Below are positions 53,982 through 64,000 of a stretch of DNA of 64,000 bases, in pieces (the first letter of the stretch is position 1; the number at the start of each line of letters is the position of its first letter). Location of the stretch: NCBI RefSeq assembly GCF_010731635.1, contig NZ_AP022583.1:1364001-1428000 (forward strand). The letters run 5' to 3'. The stretch comes from Mycobacterium noviomagense. GTDB taxonomy: Bacteria; Actinomycetota; Actinomycetes; Mycobacteriales; Mycobacteriaceae. The notes beneath the pieces were generated by a model. It was not told the DNA's origin and did no database searches. It worked only from the letters and a program-made list of their open reading frames with translations. The position numbers were made by a program, and so were the translations under genes.

Positions 53982-54835
53982 GACCGCGAATCCAAGGCGT
54001 CGCGCAGCGCGTCGCCCATCGCCATGAAGGCCAGCACGGTGATCGCCAGTGCGCCGGCGGGATAGAACAAGATCGGCGAGCCGGCCCGCAGCCGGACCTG
54101 CGCGACGTTGATGTCGCCGCCCCAGGACACCACCGACGGCGGCAGCCCAACTCCGAGGTAGGACAACGTGGCTTCGGTGACGATGAAAACCCCGAGCGCG
54201 ATGGTGGCGACCGCGATCACCGGGCCGATGGCGTTGGGCAGCGCGTGGCGCAGCAAAATCCGAAACCTGCTGAGTCCCATGGCCTGCGCGGCCAGCACAT
54301 AGTCGCTGCCTCGCACCTCGATGACCGCGCTGCGGGCAATGCGGGCGATCTGTGGCCAGCCGAACAAGGCCAGGATCGCGATCACCGTCCACACGGTGCG
54401 ATGGTGCATGACCTGCATCAGCACGATGGCGGCCAGTAACAGTGGTATCCCGAAAAAGACGTCGGCGGCCCGGGACACCGCCGCGTCGAGCCAGCCGCCG
54501 TAGAAACCGGCCAGCGCGCCCAGCGCGCCGCCGACAACGAACACCGCAAGTGTTGCGCCCAATCCGACGGTGACGGAAGCCCGCGCTCCGTAGACGGTGC
54601 GCGCGTAGATGTCATGGCCTTGCAGGTCCGTGCCGAACCAGTGCGCTGCCGACGGATTCAGCAGGCTCTGGTTGGGATCGGCGTAGGTGGGATCGATGCT
54701 GGTGAACAGCCACGGGAACGCGGCCACCCACCCGATGAGCACGATTAGCGCTGCGGCGACGAGAAACTTTGGATTTCGGCGCAGACCGTGGCAGATACCG
54801 CGCCAAAAGCCATGGGTTGCAACGCGTTCAGCCAT
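53978..54835 (-). CDS. dppC: Dipeptide ABC transporter permease DppC
   Basis: 285 aa, six membrane helices. N-terminal region has WFGTDLQGHDIYARTVYGARAS, a DppC/OppC hallmark, and the EAA loop follows (AAQAMGLSRFRILLRHALPNAIGPV). ATG 54835 overlaps the dppB stop by 8 bp. Confidence 0.93.
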   Translation of the reverse strand: MAERVATHGFWRGICHGLRRNPKFLVAAALIVLIGWVAAFPWLFTSIDPTYADPNQSLLNPSAAHWFGTDLQGHDIYARTVYGARASVTVGLGATLAVFVVGGALGALAGFYGGWLDAAVSRAADVFFGIPLLLAAIVLMQVMHHRTVWTVIAILALFGWPQIARIARSAVIEVRGSDYVLAAQAMGLSRFRILLRHALPNAIGPVIAVATIALGVFIVTEATLSYLGVGLPPSVVSWGGDINVAQVRLRAGSPILFYPAGALAITVLAFMAMGDALRDALDSRS

Positions 54836-55754
54836 AGCGGATCCGGGGGTCCAACGCCGCATAGAGCAGATCAACCAGCAGATTGGTGACGAGGTAAACG
54901 ACGACGAGCACCGTCACGATCGACACCACGGTCGGCGCCTCCTGACGAGTGACCGCCTGATAGAGCACACCGCCGACGCCGTGGATGTTGAAGATGCCCT
55001 CGGTCACGATCGCCCCGCCCATCAGCGCCCCGAGATCCGCACCGAGAAACGTCACCACCGGAATCAGCGAGTTGCGCAGAATGTGCACGGCGACGACTCG
55101 CGGTCGGGATAGTCCCTTGGCGGTGGCGGTGCGCACATAGTCGGCATGGGCATTGGCCGCCACCGCCGAGCGGGTCAACCGCACCACGTAGGCAAACGAC
55201 ACCGAGCCCAGCACGATGCCAGGTAGCAGCAGTCGCGCGAACGTCGTTTGATCCCCCACCGTGACGGGGGCGATCCCGAGCCGGACACCGAACACGAACT
55301 GCGCCAAGAAGCCCAACACGAAGATCGGGACCGCGATGATGACCAGACTAGCGATTAGCACCCCGGCATCAAAGATGCCGCCCTGACGTAAACCGGCGAT
55401 GACGCCGAAGCCGATGCCGAGGATCGCCTCGACCGCCAGCGCGATCAGCGCCAGCCGAATCGTCACCGGAAATGCTTGGGCCAACACAGCACTGACCGGT
55501 AACCCCGAGTAGGCGCGGCCGAAGTCGCCGTGCAGGATGCCGCCGAGGTAGTGCACATACTGCAGCCAGAAGGGGTCATTGAGGTGGTATTGGGCGCGCA
55601 GTTGTGCTGCCACCGCGGGACTGAGCGGCCGGTCCCCGCTCAATGCGGCCAGCGGATCGCCGGGCAGCAGGAAAACCATGCCGTAGATGAGCAGCGTGGC
55701 GCCGAGGAAAACGGGAACCATCACCACGATGCGGCGGACGAAATAGGCGCCCAT
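54828..55754 (-). CDS. dppB: Dipeptide ABC transporter permease DppB
   Basis: 308 aa, six membrane helices. The start GAYFVRRIVVMVPVFLGATLLIY and the EAA loop (TATAKGLSRPRVVAVHILRNSLIPVV) are those of DppB. ATG 55754 lies 1 bp after the dppA stop, and the length equals that of the M. tuberculosis protein. Confidence 0.93.
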   Translation of the reverse strand: MGAYFVRRIVVMVPVFLGATLLIYGMVFLLPGDPLAALSGDRPLSPAVAAQLRAQYHLNDPFWLQYVHYLGGILHGDFGRAYSGLPVSAVLAQAFPVTIRLALIALAVEAILGIGFGVIAGLRQGGIFDAGVLIASLVIIAVPIFVLGFLAQFVFGVRLGIAPVTVGDQTTFARLLLPGIVLGSVSFAYVVRLTRSAVAANAHADYVRTATAKGLSRPRVVAVHILRNSLIPVVTFLGADLGALMGGAIVTEGIFNIHGVGGVLYQAVTRQEAPTVVSIVTVLVVVYLVTNLLVDLLYAALDPRIRYG

Positions 55755-55755
55755 G

Positions 55756-57354
55756 TCAGGTCTTGACGATGTGTTCGTAGTCGGGCAGGCCATTCCAGGT
55801 GAGGTTCACGTTGCTCACCGCAGGCGAGTGCCCGGCCGCTGTGACGGTGTACCACAGCGGCACGACAGGCATGTCGTGCAAGAGGATTCGTTGAGCGCGG
55901 TTGCTCAGCGCATACGACTCCGCCAGGCTGGGCGCGGCCTCGGCTTTCGCCAGCGCCGCGTCGAAATCCAGGTTGGAGTAGCCGACATCGTTGGCGCTGG
56001 CCCTCGTGACGAACAGCGGCGCAAGGAATTCCAGCATCGACGGATAGTCGCCTTGCCAGCCGGCGCGAAACGCGGTAGTGATGCTGCGGCCGGTGATCTG
56101 GGTGCGGAATCCGGCGAACGTCGGCTGCGGCGCGCCGACCGCGTCGATGCCCAAGTTGTTCTTGATGCTGTTGGCCACCGCGTCGACCCATTCCTGGTGG
56201 CTGCCGTCGGCGTTGTAGGCGATCGCGTAACGGCCAGTCCATTTCGAGATCGCGTCGGCCTGCGCCCAGAGTCGCCGCGCCCGGTCGGGGTAGAAGTCCA
56301 GAGCGTCGCTGCCTTGGATGTGCGGGTCGTATCCGGGCAGTGAGCTGGCGGTGAACTCGCGGGCGGGCGTGCGGGATCCGGCGAAGATCTGCCGGCAGAT
56401 CTGGTCGCGGTTGATCGCCGCCGACAGGGCCAGCCGGCGCAGCCGGCCTTCTTCCCCACCGAAGTGCGGCAGCCGCAGCGGCGTGTCGAGCGTCTGGTTG
56501 ACCGCCGCGGGCGCGGTGACAGCCCGCTCGCCGAGGTCTTTGCGGTAGACCGGCAGCACGCTGGTCGGAATCGTGTCTAGCACATCGAGATTGGCCGAGA
56601 GCAGATCGGCGTAGGCGGTGTCGAGGTTGGCGTAGAACGTGAAACGCAGGCCCTTGTTCTGCGGTGTGCGGTTGCCGTGGTAACCGGGATTGGGCACCAG
56701 GTCGATTTTGACGTTGTGCTGCCAGGCGTCACCCGCGGCGAGCTTGTACGGGCCGTTGCCGATGGGGCGCTGCCCGAACGTGGCCATGTCCTTGAACGCC
56801 GCCGCTGGCAGCGGATAGAACGGCGAAAACCCAAGTCGTAGTTTGAAGTCGATTGCCGGCGCCTTGAGCCGCACAGTGAACTCGCGATCGTTGACCACCT
56901 TGAGGCCGGACATGGTGGTCGCGGTCGGCTTCGATGCGGCCAGCTCGTCGAACCCGGCGATCGGGCTGAAAAAGCTCTGTTGCAGTTGGGCATTGGTGGC
57001 CAGGGCGCCGTAGTTCCAGGCGTCGACGAACGACTGCGCCGTCACTGGTGTTCCGTCGCTGAAGGCCCACCCCGGTTTGAGCACGATCCGGTAGTTGACG
57101 TTGTCGGTGGTGTCGATCGACTGCGCGACCTCCAGCGACGGTGTGCCGTTGGGGTCATAGGACATCAGACCGGCAAACAGTCGATCCAGGATGCGGCCAC
57201 CGTTGCTGTCGTTGGTGTCGGTCGGAATCAGCGGGTTCTGCGGTTCGCCGGCGTTGACGACGACCACGTCGGGGCTGACCCCACCGCCCCCGCAGCCGGT
57301 GAGCGCCAGCATCGCAGCGGCGGTCATTGCCACCGCGACACGCATCCGATTCAT
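55756..57354 (-). CDS. dppA: Dipeptide-binding lipoprotein DppA
   Basis: 532 aa. Signal peptide ends in lipobox LTGC. SBP family 5 features: NPLIPTDTNDSNGGRILDRLF, PGWAFSDGTPVTAQSFVDAW and the GNGPYKL segment. It binds peptides outside the membrane and hands them to DppBC; the homologous system also carries heme in M. tuberculosis. First gene of the dppABCD operon, divergent from acs across 59 bp. Confidence 0.93.
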   Translation of the reverse strand: MNRMRVAVAMTAAAMLALTGCGGGGVSPDVVVVNAGEPQNPLIPTDTNDSNGGRILDRLFAGLMSYDPNGTPSLEVAQSIDTTDNVNYRIVLKPGWAFSDGTPVTAQSFVDAWNYGALATNAQLQQSFFSPIAGFDELAASKPTATTMSGLKVVNDREFTVRLKAPAIDFKLRLGFSPFYPLPAAAFKDMATFGQRPIGNGPYKLAAGDAWQHNVKIDLVPNPGYHGNRTPQNKGLRFTFYANLDTAYADLLSANLDVLDTIPTSVLPVYRKDLGERAVTAPAAVNQTLDTPLRLPHFGGEEGRLRRLALSAAINRDQICRQIFAGSRTPAREFTASSLPGYDPHIQGSDALDFYPDRARRLWAQADAISKWTGRYAIAYNADGSHQEWVDAVANSIKNNLGIDAVGAPQPTFAGFRTQITGRSITTAFRAGWQGDYPSMLEFLAPLFVTRASANDVGYSNLDFDAALAKAEAAPSLAESYALSNRAQRILLHDMPVVPLWYTVTAAGHSPAVSNVNLTWNGLPDYEHIVKT

Positions 57355-57413
57355 GAGCCCGACCCTAAGTCCTCCGGCTGCGTCGACGTCGTTTACCCGA
57401 TTAGGCTCGAAAC

Positions 57414-59372
<1,959 letters not shown>

Positions 59373-59375
59373 CGC

Positions 59376-59421
59376 GCCCGGCGACCGATGCGGGCGTAAA
59401 CCGCCCGCTGAGGAGCCGGGC
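59376..59421. terminator. Two-tier hairpin between convergent acs and protease gene
   Basis: Outer stem GCCCGGC (59376-59382) with GCCGGGC (59415-59421); inner stem GCGGGCG (59390-59396) with CGCCCGC (59402-59408). It starts 3 bp after the acs stop and ends at the stop codon of the opposite gene. There is no T run, so a bidirectional terminator is likely but not certain. Confidence 0.5.
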
Positions 59422-60110
59422 TAAGTAGCAGAAGCGGTCCCGACTGGGACGAAACCGGCGCCCGGCCGGCCCTTGGCGGCAAGATCGGCCAGCACCGCGT
59501 TGATCGACACCACGACGGCCGGAGTATGCAGCGGAATGTATTTGGTGATGCAGCCCGGCAGGTTTTCGCTGAACGCACCGTGGATCATCCCGACCAGCAT
59601 GCCGTTGGCTGTGACCGGTCCGCCTGAGTCGCCGGGCTGGCCGCATAGCTGGGCCACGATGGTGCCGGGATCTTGGCCCGGGCCGAACGTGACACCGCAT
59701 GATTCGCCCGTGGTGCGGCCCTGTTTGCAGACGACCTGACCAGCCGCCGGATCCGGTCCTATGCCGTTGATCGGAAAGTTGTTGAAGTTCGCCACCGGCG
59801 CCACCTTCGCCGGATCGAAATGGATGACCGCGTAGTCGAGGTTGTCGTTGCCGGCCACCATGGTGCCCAGCGTGCCGCGATCCTGGGCCGCCTCGGCGGC
59901 GACCACGGCGCCGGGCCCGCCGCAGTGCGCGGAGGTGAAGCCGGTCAGTGCGCCGGTGTTGTCGGTGCCGATGGCGGTCAGAGTGCACATCGAATCGCCG
60001 TTGACGACAATAGGCGCGCCCCCGCCGAGCGGAACCCTGTCGTCTGCAGCTCTGCTTGTCGCGGCCGGGGCGGCCAACAGTAGCAGGGCCATGGCCACCA
60101 TCGCCGCCAT
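59421..60110 (-). CDS. Secreted trypsin-like serine protease (Rv3668c homologue)
   Basis: 229 aa. A signal sequence (AMVAMALLLLAAPAATSRA) is followed by a chymotrypsin-fold domain: His in TSAHCGGPG, Asp in NDNLDYAVIHF and Ser in CGQPGDSGGPV. Two pairs of Cys suit disulfides. ATG 60110 is chosen; TTG 60134 is possible. Family S1, secreted or membrane-attached. Confidence 0.87.
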   Translation of the reverse strand: MAAMVAMALLLLAAPAATSRAADDRVPLGGGAPIVVNGDSMCTLTAIGTDNTGALTGFTSAHCGGPGAVVAAEAAQDRGTLGTMVAGNDNLDYAVIHFDPAKVAPVANFNNFPINGIGPDPAAGQVVCKQGRTTGESCGVTFGPGQDPGTIVAQLCGQPGDSGGPVTANGMLVGMIHGAFSENLPGCITKYIPLHTPAVVVSINAVLADLAAKGRPGAGFVPVGTASAT

Positions 60111-60309
60111 GACACGGCGGTGCGCGCTGTGCAAAGCAACACTCCCGTCGATGAGTTCGGGCCCGAATCCCGAACGCTGCGCCAGTCTAGCGTGACCATC
60201 ACGCGCACCGTGCCGTCTGCGGATTTCATCCGCTGTTCGACTGGGCTCGTCTGATATTGCACCGCATGGCAACATGAACCGCGACAGCAGCGAACCGGGA
60301 GGACCGCGT

Positions 60310-60852
60310 GTGAGCAAGGGCGATCGTAAGAACTCCGGGACCGATGGTCAGCGTAAGGGTGGGGTGCCGAGCACGCTGACCACGATTCCCTTGACGGATC
60401 CACACGCCAGCGCCGGCGAGCCATCGATCGGCAACCTCGTAAAAGAGGCGACCACCCAGGTGTCGACGCTGGTTCGCGCTGAGATCGAGCTGGCCCGGGC
60501 CGAGATCACCCGCGACGTCAAAAAGGGCCTCACCGGAAGCGTCTTTTTCATCTCGGCACTGGTGGTGCTGTTTTACTCGACCTTCTTTTTCTTCTTCTTC
60601 GTTGCTGAGCTGCTCAACACCTGGCTGTGGCGGTGGCTTTCCTATCTGATCGTGTTCGGGATCATGGTCGTCGTCACCGCAGTGCTCGCGCTGTTCGGGT
60701 ACCTGAAGGTCCGTCGCATTCGCGGGCCGCGCCAGACAATCGAATCGGTCAAGGAGACGCGCACCGCTTTGACGCCCGGCCACGACAAAGCCGAGCCCCG
60801 GGCGTTGAATGCGCCCCAAGGCGGGACGCCCGCCGATCCATCGGGTTGGTAG
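60310..60852 (+). CDS. Actinobacterial holin-X (DUF1469) family membrane protein (Rv3669 homologue)
   Basis: 180 aa from GTG 60310, with GGGAGG 7 nt upstream. An N-terminal amphipathic helix (IGNLVKEATTQVSTLVRAEIELARAEI) is followed by two membrane helices (SVFFISALVVLFYSTFFFFFF and LIVFGIMVVVTAVLALFGYL). Despite the family name there is no lysis context; it lies directly upstream of ephE. Confidence 0.82.
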   Translation: MSKGDRKNSGTDGQRKGGVPSTLTTIPLTDPHASAGEPSIGNLVKEATTQVSTLVRAEIELARAEITRDVKKGLTGSVFFISALVVLFYSTFFFFFFVAELLNTWLWRWLSYLIVFGIMVVVTAVLALFGYLKVRRIRGPRQTIESVKETRTALTPGHDKAEPRALNAPQGGTPADPSGW

Positions 60853-61818
60853 ATGGCGCCACCGGATCCGTCGGTAACCCGTATCGACGGGCCATGGCGC
60901 CATCTCGACGTGCACGCCAACGGCATCCGGTTCCACGTTGTCGAGGCAACCCCGACTGATTCCGATCCGACTACGCCGCCGTCGGCGCGGCCACTGGTCA
61001 TCCTGCTGCACGGGTTCGCGTCGTTCTGGTGGTCCTGGCGTCATCAGCTGCGCGGGTTGAGCGGAGCGCGCATCGTCGCGGTCGACCTGCGCGGCTACGG
61101 GGGCAGCGACAAGCCGCCTCGCGGCTATGACGGCTGGACGCTCGCCGGCGACACCGCGGGACTGATCCGCGCGCTCGGGCATTCGTCGGCGACACTGGTC
61201 GGTCACGCTGACGGAGGACTGGTGTGCTGGGCGACCTCGGTGCTGCATCCGCGGCTGGTGCGTGCCATCGCGGTAGTCAGCTCACCGCATCCCGCGGCGC
61301 TGCGCAGATCGGTGCTGACCGACCGGGATCAGGCTCTTGCCCTGTTGCCGACACTGCTGCGCTACCAGGTGCCGATATGGCCCGAGCGTGCGCTGACACG
61401 ACACAACGCCGACGAAGTGGAACGGCTGGTCCGCAGCCGGGCCTGCGCTAAATGGCTTGCCTCAGAAGACTTTTCCGAGACAATCGGCCATCTGCGGCTG
61501 GCGATCCAGATTCCGTCTGCGGCGCACTCGGCGCTGGAATATCAGCGCTGGGCGGTGCGCAGCCAGCTGCGCGACGAGGGCAGGCGGTTCATGAGGTCGA
61601 TGAAACGGCCGGCCGGCATCCCTATCTTGCACCTGCGCGGCGACGCCGATCCTTACGTGCTGGCCGACCCGGTGGAACGCACACAGCGCTACGTCCCGCA
61701 TGGCCGTTACGTATCTGTCGGCAGCGTAGGGCATTTCGGTCATGAAGAGGCACCGGAGGAAGTCAACCGGCACCTGATGCGGTTTCTCGAGCAGGTGCAC
61801 GGACCCCGGGTCAGGTGA
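60853..61818 (+). CDS. ephE: Epoxide hydrolase-type alpha/beta hydrolase EphE (Rv3670 homologue)
   Basis: 321 aa. Oxyanion motif HGFASFWWSW; nucleophile region VGHADGGLVCW with Asp in the GHADGG turn; acid in RGDADPYV and His in VGHFGHEEAP. An Asp nucleophile fits epoxide hydrolases. ATG 60853 follows the upstream stop immediately (TAGATG). The 3' end overlaps marP by 8 bp. Confidence 0.88.
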   Translation: MAPPDPSVTRIDGPWRHLDVHANGIRFHVVEATPTDSDPTTPPSARPLVILLHGFASFWWSWRHQLRGLSGARIVAVDLRGYGGSDKPPRGYDGWTLAGDTAGLIRALGHSSATLVGHADGGLVCWATSVLHPRLVRAIAVVSSPHPAALRRSVLTDRDQALALLPTLLRYQVPIWPERALTRHNADEVERLVRSRACAKWLASEDFSETIGHLRLAIQIPSAAHSALEYQRWAVRSQLRDEGRRFMRSMKRPAGIPILHLRGDADPYVLADPVERTQRYVPHGRYVSVGSVGHFGHEEAPEEVNRHLMRFLEQVHGPRVR

Positions 61819-63010
61819 CGCAGGAGCCGGTGCCGACCGCCTGAGTGTCGCCGATCCTGGCGAGTTGGCCTGCCACCTCTTTGGCCGTCAACACAAAACC
61901 GGTGTCGGGGTCGTCGACAGCGGCGCCGAAAACGACGCCGAGCACGTTGCCGTTGAGGTCAATCAGCGGTCCACCCGAATTCCCTTGCTCCACACTGGCT
62001 CTGATTGTGTACACCTGGCGAGTGACTGTCGCGTTGCGGTAGATGTCGGGACCGCTGAGCTCGATGACTTCCCGGATCCTGGCCGGGGTTGCCACGAAGT
62101 CACCGCCCCCGGGATAACCCATCACCACCGCGTCGGTACCGGTTTTCGCGGCGCCGTCGGCGAACGCCAACGGCCCGGCCGGCAGGTTGGGCACGGCGAG
62201 GATCGCGATGTCGACCGACGGGTCATAGGACACCACGGTGGCGTCATAGGGGGTGCCGTTGGCGTTGATGGTGACGTTGTTCGCGCCGGCCACCACGTGA
62301 GCGTTGGTCATCACTCGCTGTGGAGAAAGCACAAACCCGCTGCCCTCCAACACTTTCTGGCAGCTCGGCGCGATGGCGCGCACCTTGACCACACTTGGCT
62401 GGGTGGCGGCGACCACCGGGTTGTTGGCCAGTGCGGCGTCCGGTGTCGCGACCGCGACGACCGGGGTGCGGCTGAACGGTTCCAGCACCGCGGGCAGCCC
62501 GGAGGTGTTGAGCAGCGACGACATCCGCTTGGGCACCGTCTTGAGCCAGTTGGGTGCGACTTGGTTGACCTGAGCCAGCACCCGCGAACCGCGGACCGCG
62601 GCGGCCAAGGCGGGCTGGTCCTTCGACTGGGTCAGCGGTGTGGCCAGCAGCCAGGCCGCGACCAGCACCACCACCAGCTGCAGCGCCACTCCCACGACGG
62701 AGTCGAAGAACCGGATCGGGCGGCTGCGGATGGCGCCGCGCACCGCGCGGCCCAGCACCACACCGGCAATCTCGCCGACCACGACCAAGGCCAGGATCAA
62801 AAACAGCGCGGCGAACAGCTTGGCGCGTGGGGCGCTGATATGCGCGACGATGTGCGGGGCCAGCAGCACACCGGCGACCGCGCCCAGCATGACGCCGACG
62901 AACGACAGCAGCGAGCCCAACGCACCCGAGCGCCAGCCCGAGACGGCGGCGATGAACGCGACCGCCAGCACGGCGATGTCCAGCCACTGCGACGGCGTCA
63001 TCGAGGTCAT
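61811..63010 (-). CDS. marP: Membrane-bound acid-resistance serine protease MarP (Rv3671c homologue)
   Basis: 399 aa (396 from ATG 63001, which matches the M. tuberculosis start; 63010 forms an ATGA overlap with the upstream stop). Four N-terminal membrane helices of CvpA type are followed by a chymotrypsin-like domain with His238 (TNAHVV), Asp267 (SVDIAIL) and Ser345 (GNSGGP). Cys217 and Cys397 match the disulfide known to activate the enzyme. In M. tuberculosis it keeps cytoplasmic pH in acid and processes RipA. Confidence 0.95.
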   Translation of the reverse strand: MTSMTPSQWLDIAVLAVAFIAAVSGWRSGALGSLLSFVGVMLGAVAGVLLAPHIVAHISAPRAKLFAALFLILALVVVGEIAGVVLGRAVRGAIRSRPIRFFDSVVGVALQLVVVLVAAWLLATPLTQSKDQPALAAAVRGSRVLAQVNQVAPNWLKTVPKRMSSLLNTSGLPAVLEPFSRTPVVAVATPDAALANNPVVAATQPSVVKVRAIAPSCQKVLEGSGFVLSPQRVMTNAHVVAGANNVTINANGTPYDATVVSYDPSVDIAILAVPNLPAGPLAFADGAAKTGTDAVVMGYPGGGDFVATPARIREVIELSGPDIYRNATVTRQVYTIRASVEQGNSGGPLIDLNGNVLGVVFGAAVDDPDTGFVLTAKEVAGQLARIGDTQAVGTGSCVT

Positions 63011-63789
63011 CGCACTGCCCCGTCTTCACCACCGACCAACGCCATCGCCTCGTCCAGCTCCCGCACATCGGTGGTGTCCCACGGCTGCGCCCAGCCCGCC
63101 ACGTCGAGCATCGCCGAAATCACCTGGCCAGTGAATCCCCAAACCAGCATCTCGTTCAACAGAAACGCCGGTCCGGCGAAGCGGCGGTGCAAGGAACTGC
63201 GATAGACCATGAGCCGGTTGGCCGGGTTGATGAAGGCGCGCACCGGAACCCGTGCCACAACCGCGGTTTCGGCCTCGTTCACCACGGCCACCGGTCCCGG
63301 ATCCGGTGAGTAGGCCAACACGGGGACGACGTGGAAACCCGACGGCGCGATAAAGGTCTTCTCCATCGTCGCCAGCGGATGAAGCCGGCTGGTGTCGATA
63401 CCGGTCTCTTCCCGCGCCTCCCGCAGGGCGGTCGCGACCGGCCCGTCGTCACCGGGATCGGATGCGCCGCCGGGGAATGCCGCCTGGCCCGCGTGGTGGC
63501 GCAAGGTGGAGGCACGCACCGTCAACAGCAGGTCGGCGTCGTCGGGAACACCGCCGTCGGCCGGTCCAGACTCCGGCCCGGAGAACAGCACCAGCACCGC
63601 CGCGTCGCGGCCGTCGCCGCGCAGCTTCGCCGTCGCCTTGGCGGCGGTCACCATGGCCAGCACGTCGGCGGGCAGCCGGCGCCGAGCCGCTGCCGGAACG
63701 TGATCGATGTTGTCGACTAGCGGGCGCAGCCAGGCCGGGCCGACGTCAGGCGTCAGCGAAACCGCTGCGCTCACCGGCGCCTCCCTCAC
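63007..63789 (-). CDS. CoA-pyrophosphatase-type NUDIX hydrolase (Rv3672c homologue)
   Basis: 260 aa. The CoA-ase signature LLTVRASTLRHHAGQAAFPGG leads into the NUDIX box ending ALREAREETGI; the first acidic residue of the box is Asp, as in related NudL proteins. GTG 63789 overlaps the upstream stop (GTGA); GTG 63774 has GGGAGG at 5 nt and is as good. Confidence 0.9.
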   Translation of the reverse strand: MREAPVSAAVSLTPDVGPAWLRPLVDNIDHVPAAARRRLPADVLAMVTAAKATAKLRGDGRDAAVLVLFSGPESGPADGGVPDDADLLLTVRASTLRHHAGQAAFPGGASDPGDDGPVATALREAREETGIDTSRLHPLATMEKTFIAPSGFHVVPVLAYSPDPGPVAVVNEAETAVVARVPVRAFINPANRLMVYRSSLHRRFAGPAFLLNEMLVWGFTGQVISAMLDVAGWAQPWDTTDVRELDEAMALVGGEDGAVR

Positions 63790-64000
63790 GTCGCTCCGAC
63801 CGCAGCCGCGATCTCGTCGGCACTGGAGAAGGCTCGCGGCAGCGTCTGCGCAACGCTACCGTCCGGGCGCAGTACCACCGTCGCGGGCATCACGTTTGGA
63901 ACCCGCAGCGCCGCAGCGACCCGGCGGCGGCCGTCCTGGAACGTCGGCAGCCGCACACCCAGCTCAGCCAAGCGCAGCAACGCGGCCGTCTCGTTCTCGT
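63786..64000 (-). CDS. Thioredoxin-like protein, 3' end only (Rv3673c homologue)
   Basis: The gene runs off the right edge; 71 codons are visible (ENETAALLRLAELGVRLPTF, then VPNVMPATVVLRPDGSVAQ). The cis-Pro of the thioredoxin fold lies in VMPATVV. The CxxC active site is outside the window. It is coupled to the NUDIX gene by GTGA. Confidence 0.75.
   Translation of the reverse strand, partial: ENETAALLRLAELGVRLPTFQDGRRRVAAALRVPNVMPATVVLRPDGSVAQTLPRAFSSADEIAAAVGAT

Noticed and set aside
60310..60852. Holin gene of a second prophage
   Set aside because: The family name is misleading; the gene is a conserved chromosomal neighbour of ephE and marP with no phage genes nearby.

Overview
The window is a chromosomal segment of a Mycobacterium. 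Gene content and order follow the M. tuberculosis block Rv3623 to Rv3673c closely (lpqG, hpt, tilS, PBP4, ppa, ppgS pair, holB, adenylate cyclase, topA, cspA, helicase, triple-sensor protein, tad-like pilus locus, dpp transporter, acs, marP, NUDIX). Differences point to a non-tuberculous species: there are no PE/PGRS genes around the helicase, no IS block between the Rv3635 and holB homologues, and there are extra genes (lactate monooxygenase, TerC, a RES-Xre toxin-antitoxin pair, a second PBP4-like lipoprotein). The species cannot be named from sequence reading alone. Identifications rest on recognition of motifs and families, not on database searches.

Layout. 0-6.4 kb: a secreted DUF4189 protein, a lipoprotein PBP4 homologue, an amino-acid permease, a broken DUF222/HNH (REP13E12-type) gene and lpqG. 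6.4-11.8 kb: hpt-tilS-zinc protease-PBP4 on the minus strand, then ppa. 11.8-17.8 kb: a manganese-riboswitch-controlled TerC gene followed by lactate 2-monooxygenase, the cell-wall galactosamine pair (ppgS and partner) and a RES-Xre module. 17.8-32.0 kb: epimerase, large membrane protein, tRNA-Thr, holB, cyclase, a frameshifted STAS-ANTAR gene, topA, cspA, helicase and sensor protein.

32.0-49.8 kb is a Tad/Flp-like pilus locus on the minus strand (ssd-cpaF-tadB-tadC-pilin-tadE-tadE/G). It is cut in two by a 13.2-kb integrated element (32836-46052) that has recombined inside the small pilin gene. The element carries a large serine integrase next to attR, a primase-polymerase/helicase beside an iteron-flanked AT-rich origin, a P27-type small terminase subunit, two candidate regulators, a GIY-YIG nuclease, a DUF1883 protein next to attL and several small unknowns. 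No large terminase, portal, capsid, tail or lysis gene was recognised. This gene set is that of a phage satellite (PICI-like) rather than a complete prophage, and it is the most interesting feature of the window. Its non-coding DNA is also unusual: a run of eight hairpins, nested inverted repeats at the origin, and a C-rich, CpG-poor spacer with a G-quadruplex motif.

49.8-64 kb returns to conserved chromosome: a HAD hydrolase, the 6S-like Ms1 RNA gene with a clear promoter and terminal stem, the dppDCBA operon, acs, a trypsin-like protease, a holin-X-type membrane protein, ephE, marP, a CoA-type NUDIX hydrolase and the cut-off end of a thioredoxin-like gene. A CTAG-bounded mini-repeat of about 60 bp occurs twice (6340 and 52288), each time supplying stop codons to neighbouring genes.
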